A DNA stretch of 64,000 nt. It comes from Anaeramoeba flamelloides (lineage: Eukaryota > Metamonada > Anaeramoebidae). Made by a program: the position numbers and the translations under genes. Shown piece after piece: positions 10,561 through 21,440 of the stretch (positions are counted from its first letter, which is position 1; the number at the start of each line of letters is the position of its first letter). The notes below the pieces were generated by a model. The model did no database searches and was not told where the DNA came from. It saw only the letters and a list, made by a program, of their open reading frames with translations. The stretch spans positions 5,729,001-5,793,000 of the forward strand of contig JANTQA010000048.1 in the NCBI GenBank assembly GCA_027625915.1. The letters run 5' to 3'.

Positions 10561-11474
10561 TTTAAATTGAATAAAAAAAAGAATGAATGATCTCTATCCA
10601 AAACATTTTTGAATATCTATTGTTACTAATAAAATATCATCTTTTGTGAATTTAATCTTTATTTTTTGTATCATTTAATAATTGTAACTTCAATTTACTG
10701 TATCTTCTTATTTTTTGATCCAAATTGATTTTTTAAAACAAAACGACAAGAATCATGGATTCCTGCGTTAAGGACTACTTTCCCCACCTTGAGGGGGTTG
10801 AGTAATTGTGTTATTTCACTTTCACTTCTCACAAAAAATTTTCACAGGAAGAAATTGGACAAAAAAAAAAAAAAACAATTTTTGTCATCTTACCTTTTTC
10901 ACCAAGAAAATTTTTCTTTGTTTTTTAATCAAAAGGAAAATTGAAAATAACAAAAAAAAAGAAATGCAAAAATGGCTTTTGGGGATTTTCAAGTGCATTT
11001 CAAATTTGAGAACATTTCAAACTTATAAAATCAAATTTAAAAAATATGTAGAACAGCTCTAGAAAATAGTGTGAGTTCCGAAAGTTGAAATGGAAATTCT
11101 AAAATATTATAATCAAGATTTGGTATGATCTTACAAGGTAAAAATTGTTGAAAATTGTGAAAATTTCACATTTATTCGAAAAGATATTCTACTTGGACCA
11201 ATACTAATTGGATTAGATAACTCTTTCAAGCATGATTTTATACATTATTTCACCGTTTTCACCGAAAAACATTGTCCTTAAAATACTTATTTATTTGAAA
11301 AAATTATCAACGGTTACTAATTTGAGAAAATTGGAACCTTTAAAATTCAATTCACATCTATGGTATTTCTTTGTAATTAATTTTGAGATAATATGAAATG
11401 TTTGGAAATGACCAAAAAATTAAGTTATTTTTTCTAATTTTTCAAAAGTTTATAATAAAAAAATAAGCTTTCTT
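10561..11474. other. Intergenic region upstream of the CHK2-like gene
   Basis: AT-rich. It contains one GC-rich patch at 10750-10806 with an ATG and 16 codons before a stop, and a CCCC/GGGG hairpin; see findings. Otherwise nothing recognised. Confidence 0.4.
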
Positions 11475-14400
11475 ATGGACGATTTTGAAACTGTTCTTGT
11501 TGGAGAAGTTGACGAAGAAGAACCACAAGATCCAAACCTTTATGGGAAATTAATTTCTGAAACTGAAAATATTTCACATATCCCACTTTATAAAGACAAA
11601 ATAGGTAATTAACAACAAAAGTCAAAAAAAAAAAAAAAAACAACGAATGTTTTTTTTAAAAAATTTTTATTCCCTCTTAATAACCAACAAAATATTTCTT
11701 TTTCAACAGTAACAATTGGCCGACACCCTTCTTCAACTCTTGTTGTTTTGGATAACAGAATTAGTGGTAGACATTGTACGATTGAATACAAAGAAAAAGA
11801 TGAATCGAATTATTCCATAATCATTCGAGATTTTTCAACAAATGGAACTTTTGTGAACGGTCAGGTATGGTTGTTTCTCTTTTTTCGAATTTTGGGATAC
11901 GCCCTTTGGTAGAAATGGAACAATTTTCTCAAATTCTTTCTCAGTTTTTCTTTCTCTCTTTTGTAAACAATCACCTCAAAATAAAACAAAAAAAAAAAAA
12001 TCAAAAAAGTTAATTGGGAAAAATAAGCAAACTGCACTTTTCCACACTGATCTTGTCAGCTTTGTAGCTCCCAAAAATAGTTCAAATCATAAACTAAAAC
12101 CTGTTGCTTCTTTTAATTTTAATAATTTTAACATCGTTCCGCCATGTCATAATCTAAATTCATGCATTTCGGAATACTATGATCTAAAAAAGCAAATCGG
12201 CAAAGGGCAATTTGCCACGGTACATTTAGCAATTGAAAAGTCAACTGGTGATCGTTGTGCAATCAAAATTATTGACAAAAAGCAGTTTCTAGAATCCAAC
12301 AGCGAAGAAAAAAATAAGATCATGGACGAAGTAAACATTCTCCATAAAATCAACCACAAGAATGTTGTTGGTTTAAAAAAAGTTTTTGATAAGGAAGACT
12401 ATTTATATATGGTAATGGAACTGTAAGTCTTGCTTTTAAAACTTGTAATATATTTCTACCTTTATCTGAGACATCGAAAGTAGATCTTGTTTAAAAACCA
12501 CCTTACTTGTGTTTCAAGGAAATTGGATCGAAAAAAACAATTTGTTCAAGCTATTGAAAGACAAACCTTTTAAAAGTTTTGGTTTGTCAATAATTTGAAT
12601 TTTTCAATCTTAAGGGAGCAAGATCATTTTTCCATTTTTGAAAAAAATCTAATTATGAGAATCTTATCAAAAAAAGATTTTTTTTGTTCACGGGGTATTG
12701 AAATTTTGAAACTAAAGTATCATTAATTACTCTATTTGTGAAAAGAAGGAATCATAAATCAGAGTGGAATCTTTAAATTTTCGGTTTTTTGAATATTTTT
12801 TTTATTATGGCACAACAAGGAAAAAATAAATTCTGAAAATTAAAGTTAGACAAAACTACATATTGGATTTCAGTTATACATCTTTTATAAATTATTTTTT
12901 TCAAAGTTATGATAATTTTATGTAATTAAGAAAAGATAGCTATTAAACTCATGACAATCCGAATACCCCCTTTTTCAAAATTCCCAACTTTTGAAAAAAA
13001 CACCTAATTTTTTGGGATATTTTTTTTTTGAAATTAGTTACAATGAATGAACTTTAGATTGAACATTAAGATTGAAAAAATAATAAACGTTAAAATATTT
13101 TGCAGAAAAAAAACAGGGAATTTAAACTAAAATTCAAAATTTTCCACACAGTTAAAATGGTTCAAACAATCACAATAATACAATTTTCATTCAAATTGGA
13201 AATAATTTTGATTTTTGAAAAATATAAAAATCATTTTTTTAATCTTTTTTTAATTTTTTGTTTTCATTTCATTTTTTGAATTAAGTAACTTGTTTTGTTG
13301 ATCAAAATTTTTTTCGTCGATTGATATTATGTTAAAGTTGAGTTTTTCAAAATAAACTATTTTTCAAATAAAAGTACACAAAAATTTTCAAGAATTATTC
13401 ATAATTGAATCAAATTAATTGTAGTATCATTCTAAAATCTAAAAAACAATTTAAAACATAAAAAAAAACACTCAACTGACGATTTGAAACTCATTAAAAT
13501 AAAACAATAAAAATTAAAATTAAATATTTTAAAAATTGATGTTGCCTTTTATTTGAAATGAGAAATCCCGTTTTGTAAATTGTTGGGGAAAAAAATGATA
13601 AAATCAATAAAAACCATTGAACAAGGTGAATTGGGAAAAAGTTCTTTACACGTCAAACTTTTTGTTCTTTAAAGTCTCATTTTCAAGATAAAGCCGCAAT
13701 TCATCTAGACATTTGTTGGAATTGTTTTTTGACTTTATTTTCTCTTTTCGTTGTTCCATGCTTCAATCCAATAATGGTCTTTCTCAATCCCTATATCTAG
13801 CTCATTCGAAATCAAACTTAAACTGTTTCCATTCTTACACTGGTAGATTATTTCCAAATTGGTTTCTTCTTATCTTGTTTTTTTTTCATTTTCTAACTGT
13901 TCAATATCCATAAATAAAAAAACAAAAAATGAAAAAATGAATAATTAAAATGAAAATCACCAATAAGTAATTATCTTATTAACAATCAAATTCAATGGTA
14001 TTGATGATTTGAGAGGTATGCCCTTTTGTTTGAAAAAGAGTTTAGAAGAACTCAAATAAAATTAGTTGACAGTATCAATTTATCAAATTCTCAATTTAAG
14101 TCCAAACCTATTGATTTGTAAAAATAGTATAAAAATAAAAAAGAGAGAAAATATAATTTAAAAAAATAAATATTTATATTAATATTTACAAATGTATATC
14201 GAAATAAAGAAAAAGAAAATAAAAAGAAAAAGAAAAATCCAATAATTAAACGAAAAAAATTGTCGAAAAAGATCCTTTAAGGGATCAGTCTTTCGAGGCA
14301 ACAAGCTAAAAAAAATTAAAATATGTTATTGGAAATATTTTGAACTTAAGAATTTTATCTATGTAAAGAGCCAAAAAATTCTGATCGACTAAGAAAGCAA

Positions 14401-17021
14401 GAAAAGAAATTTTTTTCAGTGATATCAACTTTTTTTTCCAATTTTTTTTTTTTAAAAAAAACCTTTAAATTGATTGTATTTCTTACAATATAAAAAGTTT
14501 TGACCTTGAATATTGTCATTTTCATCATTATTATACAATATAACATTATTTTTGTTATCAGTAATATTAATATAAAGATTTTTTTTTTTCAATTTTGAGA
14601 TAATTCTTTTGGTTCAACAATAAAACATTTTATTGAACACATTGAGAAATATTAGTACTTCTTTTAATAAGGGTAGTTATAATAGTTAAAACCATCAAAA
14701 ATTTAAAAATTTTAAAACTTTTATTTTAATTATATTTTAATATGAAATTCGATTGCTTTTTCAAAATAAAATTTTCTTGAAGCAATTTAGGAATTTAGTT
14801 AATTTTATCCTCAAAATTTCAAAATAGTTTTTTAGATTTCAAATATGATTTAAATTGTTATAAATATTAATTCTTGTGATGAAGTTCAAACAATTTGTTC
14901 AAAAAATTTTTCAAAATTGAAAGTTCAATTTTTTTTTTTTTTTATATTTTGAAAAACAGAAAAATACTTTACCAAAAATAAAAAAGAATAAAAAAAATTA
15001 CTTTATAAACCTAAATTCCATTGATAAATTTTAATTAAGCTTCTACCAAATATTCATTTATTAAAACTCCTATCGAATTTAGATTTATTTGTTGAAATTT
15101 GAATTGAAATATTAATGATTAAAAATACAAACAAAATAAATTTTATTTTTTCGAAATCAATACTTTCCGACATAAAACTAAAAATATGATTTCCCAAAAT
15201 TTCAAGAATTAACTTAGTCTTTGAAAAAAAAAAATAGATCCCCTTTTTTTTTTAGTTTTATATTTGAAACAAAATGAAATTTTGGATTTCAAAAAGGAGA
15301 CTCAAATTAATAAATTTTTTAAATGATTTTAACTCATTCATTTCATAAGCCAAAATACAAATTTCAAAAAAAAAATTTTTTTAAAGATCAAACCAGATTT
15401 TTATTTTTTTTCAAAAAAAAATACTTGTCTCTTATCTTATTTTTGAAATTTTTTTATTTTTCTTTTAATATTTTTAACTGAATAATCCTTTCATAATTAT
15501 TTCCTTAAGACTGTTTATTTCTTAACAATTTTTTTTTTTTTTTTTTTTTTTTTCAACCAATCATAACATGAATCACGACAATTAACCAATAAACCAATAA
15601 AATAAAATAAATAAATAAACCAATAAAATAAACCAATAATAAAATAAAATGATAGGGCAAAGGGGGGGCAACTATCTAAAAAAATTTTAGAAAATGGGAA
15701 ATATTCAGAAGAAAAATCAAGAATTATTTGTAAACAATTACTCGCAGTAATAGAATATTTACAATCAAAAAGAATTGTGCATCGTGATTTAAAACCAGAT
15801 AATATCTTATTATCTTCCGAAAACTCGGATACCTTTATCAAAGTTTCTGATTTTGGAGTTTCAGCCATACTTGAAGCAAATCAAAAAATGTACAAAGTCG
15901 CTGGCACTCCTAATTTCATAGCACCAGAGATTATTAAATCCATACAAAGTGGTGAATATGGAATGGAATGTGATTTATGGTCGCTTGGTGTTGTCATGTA
16001 CAATATATTATCCGGATACTTGCCATTTCCTGAAGATGGTGCTGAAACCAATTTATATTTCAAAATCAAAAAAGGGGATTTTGACTTTCCTAATGACCCT
16101 TGGCAAGATGTTTCTATAGCTGCAAAAAATTTTATCAAAAGATTACTCACAGTCGATGTTAAAAAAAGAATTACAATCAAAGAATCTTTAAACCACCCCT
16201 GGATTTTAGATCAAAATGAAAGAATAACCGATATTAATCAGACTAATTATAATCAAATTGACATTTTAAACCTAGATAAGGAAAGCGTAAATAAAATTGG
16301 GACAAAAATTGCAAATGAAAAATTTAAAGAAAATGGCAATAATAGGAAAGGTCAGGAAAAGGAAACTGAAAAAGAAAAATTTGAAAATAAAAATCAAATT
16401 TATAAAGAAAATATTAATCAAAATCAGACAGAAAAGAAAGTAGAAAAAAACGAAAGTTCCAATGGAAAAACGGAAAAGAAACGAGACAATAATAATAATA
16501 AAGAACATAATGAAGATGAAATTGAAAAGGATAAAGAAAAAGAAAATAATAGCAAAGATCAAGGAAATGGAAAAGAAAGATTTAAAGAGAAAAACCAAAA
16601 TCAAGAAATTGAAAATCAATTTAAACTAAATAAGACAAATGATATTGAAAAAAAAAATAAAAAAGTAAACAGAATAAAAATAAAAAGGGACATTGTTGAA
16701 GATAAAAATAAAGAAAACATTGCTATCAACAATAAAAATTCAAATAAAATTAAAAAAAAAACATCAAATATTCAAAATTTAATAAAAAATAATAATCGTA
16801 AAAAAAATATCATTAAAATAACAGGTTGTATCACAAAAAACAATGAAAATTTAAATAATAATATAATAAATAGAAAAAGAAAACTACAACAGACACCAAA
16901 AAAAGTGCTAAATACCTCTTCAAAAAAGGATCCCCATAAAGAATCACAGATTATGAAAAAAACACGAACATCAATAACAAATTCTCTTAGGGACTATAAT
17001 AGAACAAAAGTTAAAAAATGA
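11475..17021 (+). CDS. FHA-domain checkpoint kinase (CHK2/Rad53 type)
   Basis: Four predicted exons: 11475-11604, 11710-11864, 12010-12422 and 15656-17021 (687 codons). All junctions keep frame; donors are GTAATT, GTATGG and GTAAGT. Residues about 30-118 form a forkhead-associated phosphothreonine-binding domain with TIGRHPSS, ISGRHC and STNGTFVNG. Residues 151-419 are a Ser/Thr kinase: GKGQFATV glycine loop, CAIK lysine, HRDLKPDN near 275, DFG near 298, a GTPNFIAPE activation segment near 317-324 and a closing HPWI. FHA followed by a CaMK-like kinase is the CHK2/Cds1/Rad53 plan; such kinases act in the nucleus downstream of ATM/ATR at DNA breaks and stalled forks. There is no obvious N-terminal SQ/TQ cluster. 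About 265 Lys/Asn/Glu-rich residues follow the kinase. Intron 3 is 3233 bp and filled with repeat-like DNA. DUN1-type kinases are the alternative. Confidence 0.85.
12610..15435. mobile_element. Possible transposon filling CHK2 intron 3
   Basis: The left end TTAAGGGAGCAAG (12610) is mirrored loosely by CTTGTCTCTTATC at 15424-15435. The left end resembles those of the element at 7724-9080. The right third (14665-15440) is shared with 45307-46046. No transposase frame remains. Weakly supported; offered as the explanation for the intron's size. Confidence 0.35.
14665..15440. repeat. Repeat G, copy 1 (in CHK2 intron 3)
   Basis: Collinear similarity with 45307-46046 over about 750 bp; the best block in both is GAAATATTAATxATTAAAAATACAAAC. 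AT-rich, no frame. Confidence 0.5.
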
Positions 17022-19021
17022 TTTTTTTTTTTTTTTTGTGTGTGATATTTCCAAGTATTTTTACTTAATTAAAATTATTTAATAATGATAAAAAATATAT
17101 TTAAATTAGTTTTTAAATATCAACTTATTAAATTTTTTTTTTTTTTTTTGATTATTGGGAAAGTAATTTTCAATATAATTTTATAGTTTTCTCTTCTTCT
17201 ACCTCTCCCAAATCTTCATTTTAAAAATAATACATACTTTTAACATTAAAAAAAGAATTTTTTTTTTATTCTTTTTTTTTGAAAATTTTATCATTAGCAA
17301 ATGAAAAACTATTCAAATTTTTTCAAAATTGGAAAACAATAATAGGATTAATTAAATTAATTGTAATAATATGAAATTAAACTTTATATTTTGATTTTTC
17401 ATTTTAAAAATATTGTGATCTCAAAAATTTTTAATTTTATTTGAGAAAGTAAAAAGTAAAATTATTTTTTTAAAATTTTTTTAAACCAGAAAAATCAAAC
17501 CAGAAAACAATAGGACTAGTTTCTCAACAATGAATAAAATATTTCAATTCTTTATATAATAAAATAATTGTGGAAATATTATTTCTCCTTTTCTAATTGA
17601 AGAAAATATTTGTCAGGGGGGAAAGAAAAGAGATGAAATTTTAATAATTGAATTAGATCCCCATCGAAGGAAACTATTACACTTTTACAATTATTAATGA
17701 TATTAATACTTGAACCTGAGAAAGTTAAACAGATTTTCTGCATTGTTGAGAAATTCATAATTTTCGATAATCTTTCTATTGGGTTTTTGCCACTTCTGTG
17801 TATTCAGGACACTGGATAGTTTCTATTTGATCATAAAAATGATAATATTATTTTATATAATATTTTAATTATTTTTCTTCTTCTCACTTTTTTATTTGAT
17901 AACTTTTCTTTAATGAATTCTTTCTCTAAATAAACAAATAAATAAATTGAAATTAAATAATTTTCGATTTTGAAAAGATTAAAATTTGTTTAAAGTCTAT
18001 GAATATTTTGCTTATCCAAAATATTCTTTTACATTCATATAAATATGAATTTGTAAGTGAATTGATTATTTATTTTTTTAAAAATCCTTTTTGTATTTTT
18101 AAGTATTTATATCAATTCAAAGGAAATATAATTACTAATCATCTTTCTTTTAATATATTCTATGAACTTTTGATGGCAATTATTTCAAAATAGATGAGAA
18201 AAAAATAATTTAAATAGTATTCTTTCGAGCTTTTAATTTCCCATCCAGTTTTAATATGAATACATTGAGGTCATTAATTTTTTTATTCCAATGATTAATT
18301 AAGAAAGAAAAAAATAGGGACACTTTCAATTAATTATATCAATTTTCTGATGTTATATTGGGTAGGGTTTCAATTTTTTTGAAAAATTAATGGAAAAAAA
18401 ACATTGAATTATTGATAATAATTGACCACATTGTAATAATATTATTGAATTTATATAATCAATAATAATAATAAAAAAAAAACTTCTTAAAAATACCACA
18501 ATAACATTTAATTATTTAAGTAATCAGAATATCATAAGAAATAAAGCTTTTATTATTTCAGAATAGGATTTTAAAAAATTTATTCTTAATTAAAAGTCCT
18601 AATTAATTAGAATAAAAATTAATTATGTTCATTTGTTTGTATCAAAACAAGAAAATCTATTGATTTTAGACATTAACTGAAAACTAAAGAAAGGTTAACA
18701 GTAATAGGTTTTTTTTATCATTTACAAAATAAACTGAAGATTTATTCAAATTTATGTTTAGTTCTTGAATAAAAAATATCGCTAACAATAAATAAAAATA
18801 AAAATGGGTGGTACCAACTTCCATTTTATAATTAAGATATTTCACAAATAGTCTCAACAGATATTCATATATTTATAATAAAAAAAAAATTGTAATCCAT
18901 TTGTTCGACTTATGTAATATTCTTTCAAATCTAGATATAATTGGAGATTTTCTTCATTTTTTTTATTTTCATTCTTAATTCTTTTTCCAACTTCCCTTTG
19001 TTTTTAAAAGACCTTCCAAAC
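17022..19021. other. Gene-free AT-rich DNA between CHK2 and the Tc1 element
   Basis: The first 150 bp are the T-rich 3' flank of the kinase gene. The rest carries only short frames and homopolymer runs; nothing recognised. Confidence 0.45.
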
Positions 19022-19802
19022 TAAACTCAATTCCAAAAATTGGGGCACACCTTCAAAATCAATTTAATTCCAAGAAAAGTGATATTTGACTCTTAAATAG
19101 AAACATTAGATATTAACAATCAATGTAAATAATTTTAAAGTTAATTATTTATCATTTTTTTTTCATTATTTTTTGATTTTTGATTTTCAATAATTTTTTT
19201 GATTTTTTTTGGATTCTTTTTTTTTCAAAACTTTTCGAAAATCCCAAAATCACTTTAAAATGAAATTTATAAGTTATCATTCTGATCACAAAAAAAAATT
19301 TTTTTTTTTCCTCTCAAAAAGAAAAAAGATTCTTTTTTTATCCAGAAAAAAATTTTTTGAAAAAAAATCATGATATGGGGTGCTAGAGCACATGGTATAC
19401 AAACAGACCTTATTATTATTAATGGAAGTGTGAATACTGAATGTATTATTAATGATATTATCAAAAAAATCAAAGGAAATTCAACTCGCTAATTCAGAAT
19501 ATAGTGAGTTGAAATGGATTTTCCAAAAGGATGGAGCTTGTCCACATACCTCAAAAAAAAAAAACTCAAACTTACTTAAATCGGGGATGTAATGTTCTGG
19601 ACCCTTGACCCCCAATTCCACAAGATTTAAATCCAATTGGGAATTTATGGATACTAAACTGAAAAATTGTAACCAAATAACGAAGAAGAATTTATTAAAA
19701 TTTTCACTAATGTATGAAATACTTTGAGTTGGGAAATCTAAGATAATTAGTAAACTCTATATTTAAAAGGATAGATTTAGTTATCAAAAGACAAACTGAA
19801 TC

Positions 19803-20348
19803 TAAACTCTTTTTCAAAAATTGTGACTCACCTGAAATAATAAATTGAAAAAAAAAATTTATCCTTTAGTATTCAAGAACAATTAAAAACTCAATATGAT
19901 TTGTAATTAACTTTTAAGTCATTCTAAATCCATAAAAGCCTGATATATTAAAAATTAAAAAAAATAAAACTCAAAAACTAAAAAAAAGTGAATCACAATT
20001 TTTGAAATGAGCATTACCCATTTTTTATTACTGAACTTTCACTGAAAAAAAGTTGAACAACAATATTTTTTATGAATAATTAAATCCATTTTCAAAGACA
20101 CTACATAGCCCCAATTTTCTTAGTGATTATTTGTCTTTTCGAAGATCTCTTTTTTTTTCCACATGATCTTTTTAAAAAAAAAAAAAAAAAAAAAATTTGA
20201 AAAAGCAAAACAAAAATTTGAAAAATTAGAAAAAATGATTCTGATCGAAAAATTTGAAAATAATTTTTGTTAAGAATACTGGAATAAACCCTCAAAACAA
20301 CTCCCATTAACATTATAAAGTGAGTCAAAATTTATGAAAAATAGTTTA
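19803..20348 (+). mobile_element. Non-autonomous element B, copy 1 (nested in Tc1)
   Basis: A 546 bp element with TA at both ends and terminal repeats TAAACTCTTTTTCAAAAATT and, inverted, TAAACTATTTTTCATAAATT, each followed by TGACTCAC. Copies lie at 44472-45306 and 63113-63710. The terminal TAAACTC is shared with the Tc1 element it sits in. It carries no coding frame and contains a poly-A stretch near 20175. It is younger than its host element. Confidence 0.75.
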
Positions 20349-20395
20349 TTAATAGTTTTAATTAATTTTTCTTTCAATAAAAATGGATTTTTTGG

Positions 20396-20609
20396 TAACC
20401 GTGTTCCAAAAATAGGGGCACACTTTTTTTTATTTTTTCTTTTTTATTTTTCGAATTGAATTTTAAATTTACTATAAAATATATAAATAGTATTAATTAA
20501 ATATTTTCGGATCTTTTATTATTTTAATGTTCAAGTATCATGTATTTTGGAGTATATTTTTATTAATGTAATTTTTTTTTTTGTGTCCCATTTTTTGGAA
20601 TTGAGTTTA
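20396..20609. mobile_element. Tc1-derived MITE-like segment
   Basis: GTGTTCCAAAAATAGGGGC near 20401 repeats the left terminal sequence of the Tc1 element in the same orientation, and the shared right end lies at 20609. The last 214 bp could therefore be a separate MITE with TA ends, or the Tc1 element could have a duplicated end. Confidence 0.4.
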
Positions 20610-20889
20610 TAACCAATGCTCTTTTGTTTATCAAAAGATTAATCCTTGACTTGATTTTCTTTTTTCAACAAAATTCAAGGCTTTAATAAGGTGTTTCGAA
20701 AAGATTTTGAATTGCTTTTTTTTTTATTTTCATAAATTATTATTTCTTGAGAACTATAACAAAACAAAAGAATAATAAAAATTAGATTCCAAGATTGTAT
20801 TTAAAAGTGAAAATAATAATGTCAAAATTCTACTTTGTATAATATATATACCAAAATAGAAGTCTTATATCTGTTTAATTCACTTCTCT

Positions 20890-21089
20890 TACAGTCAGTT
20901 CCACTTTTAAGGCACAAACTTTCAACGAAATTTAAGGCACAAAAAAAATCTCAAATTAAAGCACAAAATTCAGATTCTAGTAAAATAAATTGTAAAAAAA
21001 AAAATTTCAAATTTTGTGCCTTAATTTGAGATTTTTTTGTGCCTTAAATTTCGTTGCTAGTTTGTGCCTTAAAAGTGAAACTGACTGTA
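20890..21089. mobile_element. Hairpin MITE, copy 2
   Basis: 200 bp, TA-flanked, opening TACAGTCAGTTCCAC and closing GTGAAACTGACTGTA. Arms of about 80 bp are nearly perfect inverted repeats with AAGGCACAAA twice per arm. Very close to the copy at 2217-2415, differing for example in AACGAAATTT versus AACTAAATTT, which co-varies partly in the other arm. Confidence 0.85.
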
Positions 21090-21440
21090 ATTTTGAAAGG
21101 AATTTATATTTAATTTATCCCATTTTAATTTTGGTATCAATTTATAATAAAACAAAAAATAAAAATTGTATTTTGAGTTTATTTTGAGAATTCTAACTAT
21201 AAACTCGAAAATCAGAAAAATGAAAACCAAATCAAAAATTTTGTTTTAATCATTAAAAAATTAACTACAAGTAAATAAAAAATTCGGTATATTTAATGAT
21301 TGTGAATTAAAATTTCGATTATACTTTATAAAGTGGGGATGAGAAACAAAATAATTTATTTTTCAAAAGCATTTGGTAGACTATTAAAACCAAATTCCAA
21401 ACTAAAAAAATTATAAAAAAAAAAATGATTATTTGTTTTT

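Larger units (their letters stand above)
19022..20609 (+). mobile_element. Broken Tc1/mariner transposon
   Basis: Terminal inverted repeats TAAACTCAATTCCAAAAA (from 19022) and its mirror (20592-20609, inner part GTGTCCC) are flanked by TA. Inside, from 19368, a plus-strand transposase relic reads MIWGARAHGIQTDL, then FQKDGACPHTS around 19527 and DLNPIGNLW near 19630: the WGA, DNAPxHTS and LNPIENLW blocks of the DDE catalytic core. The last acidic residue is Gly here, stops interrupt the frame, and the N-terminal DNA-binding part is missing. A 546 bp element is inserted at 19803-20348. Clearly inactive. Confidence 0.85.

Noticed and set aside
13713-13913. 66-codon frame in CHK2 intron 3
   Set aside because: Low-complexity Phe/Leu/Ser composition, no family resemblance, and it lies within an intron supported by clean frame joining.
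17570-17840. Possible gene scrap with slightly raised GC
   Set aside because: All frames are interrupted and no motif is recognisable.
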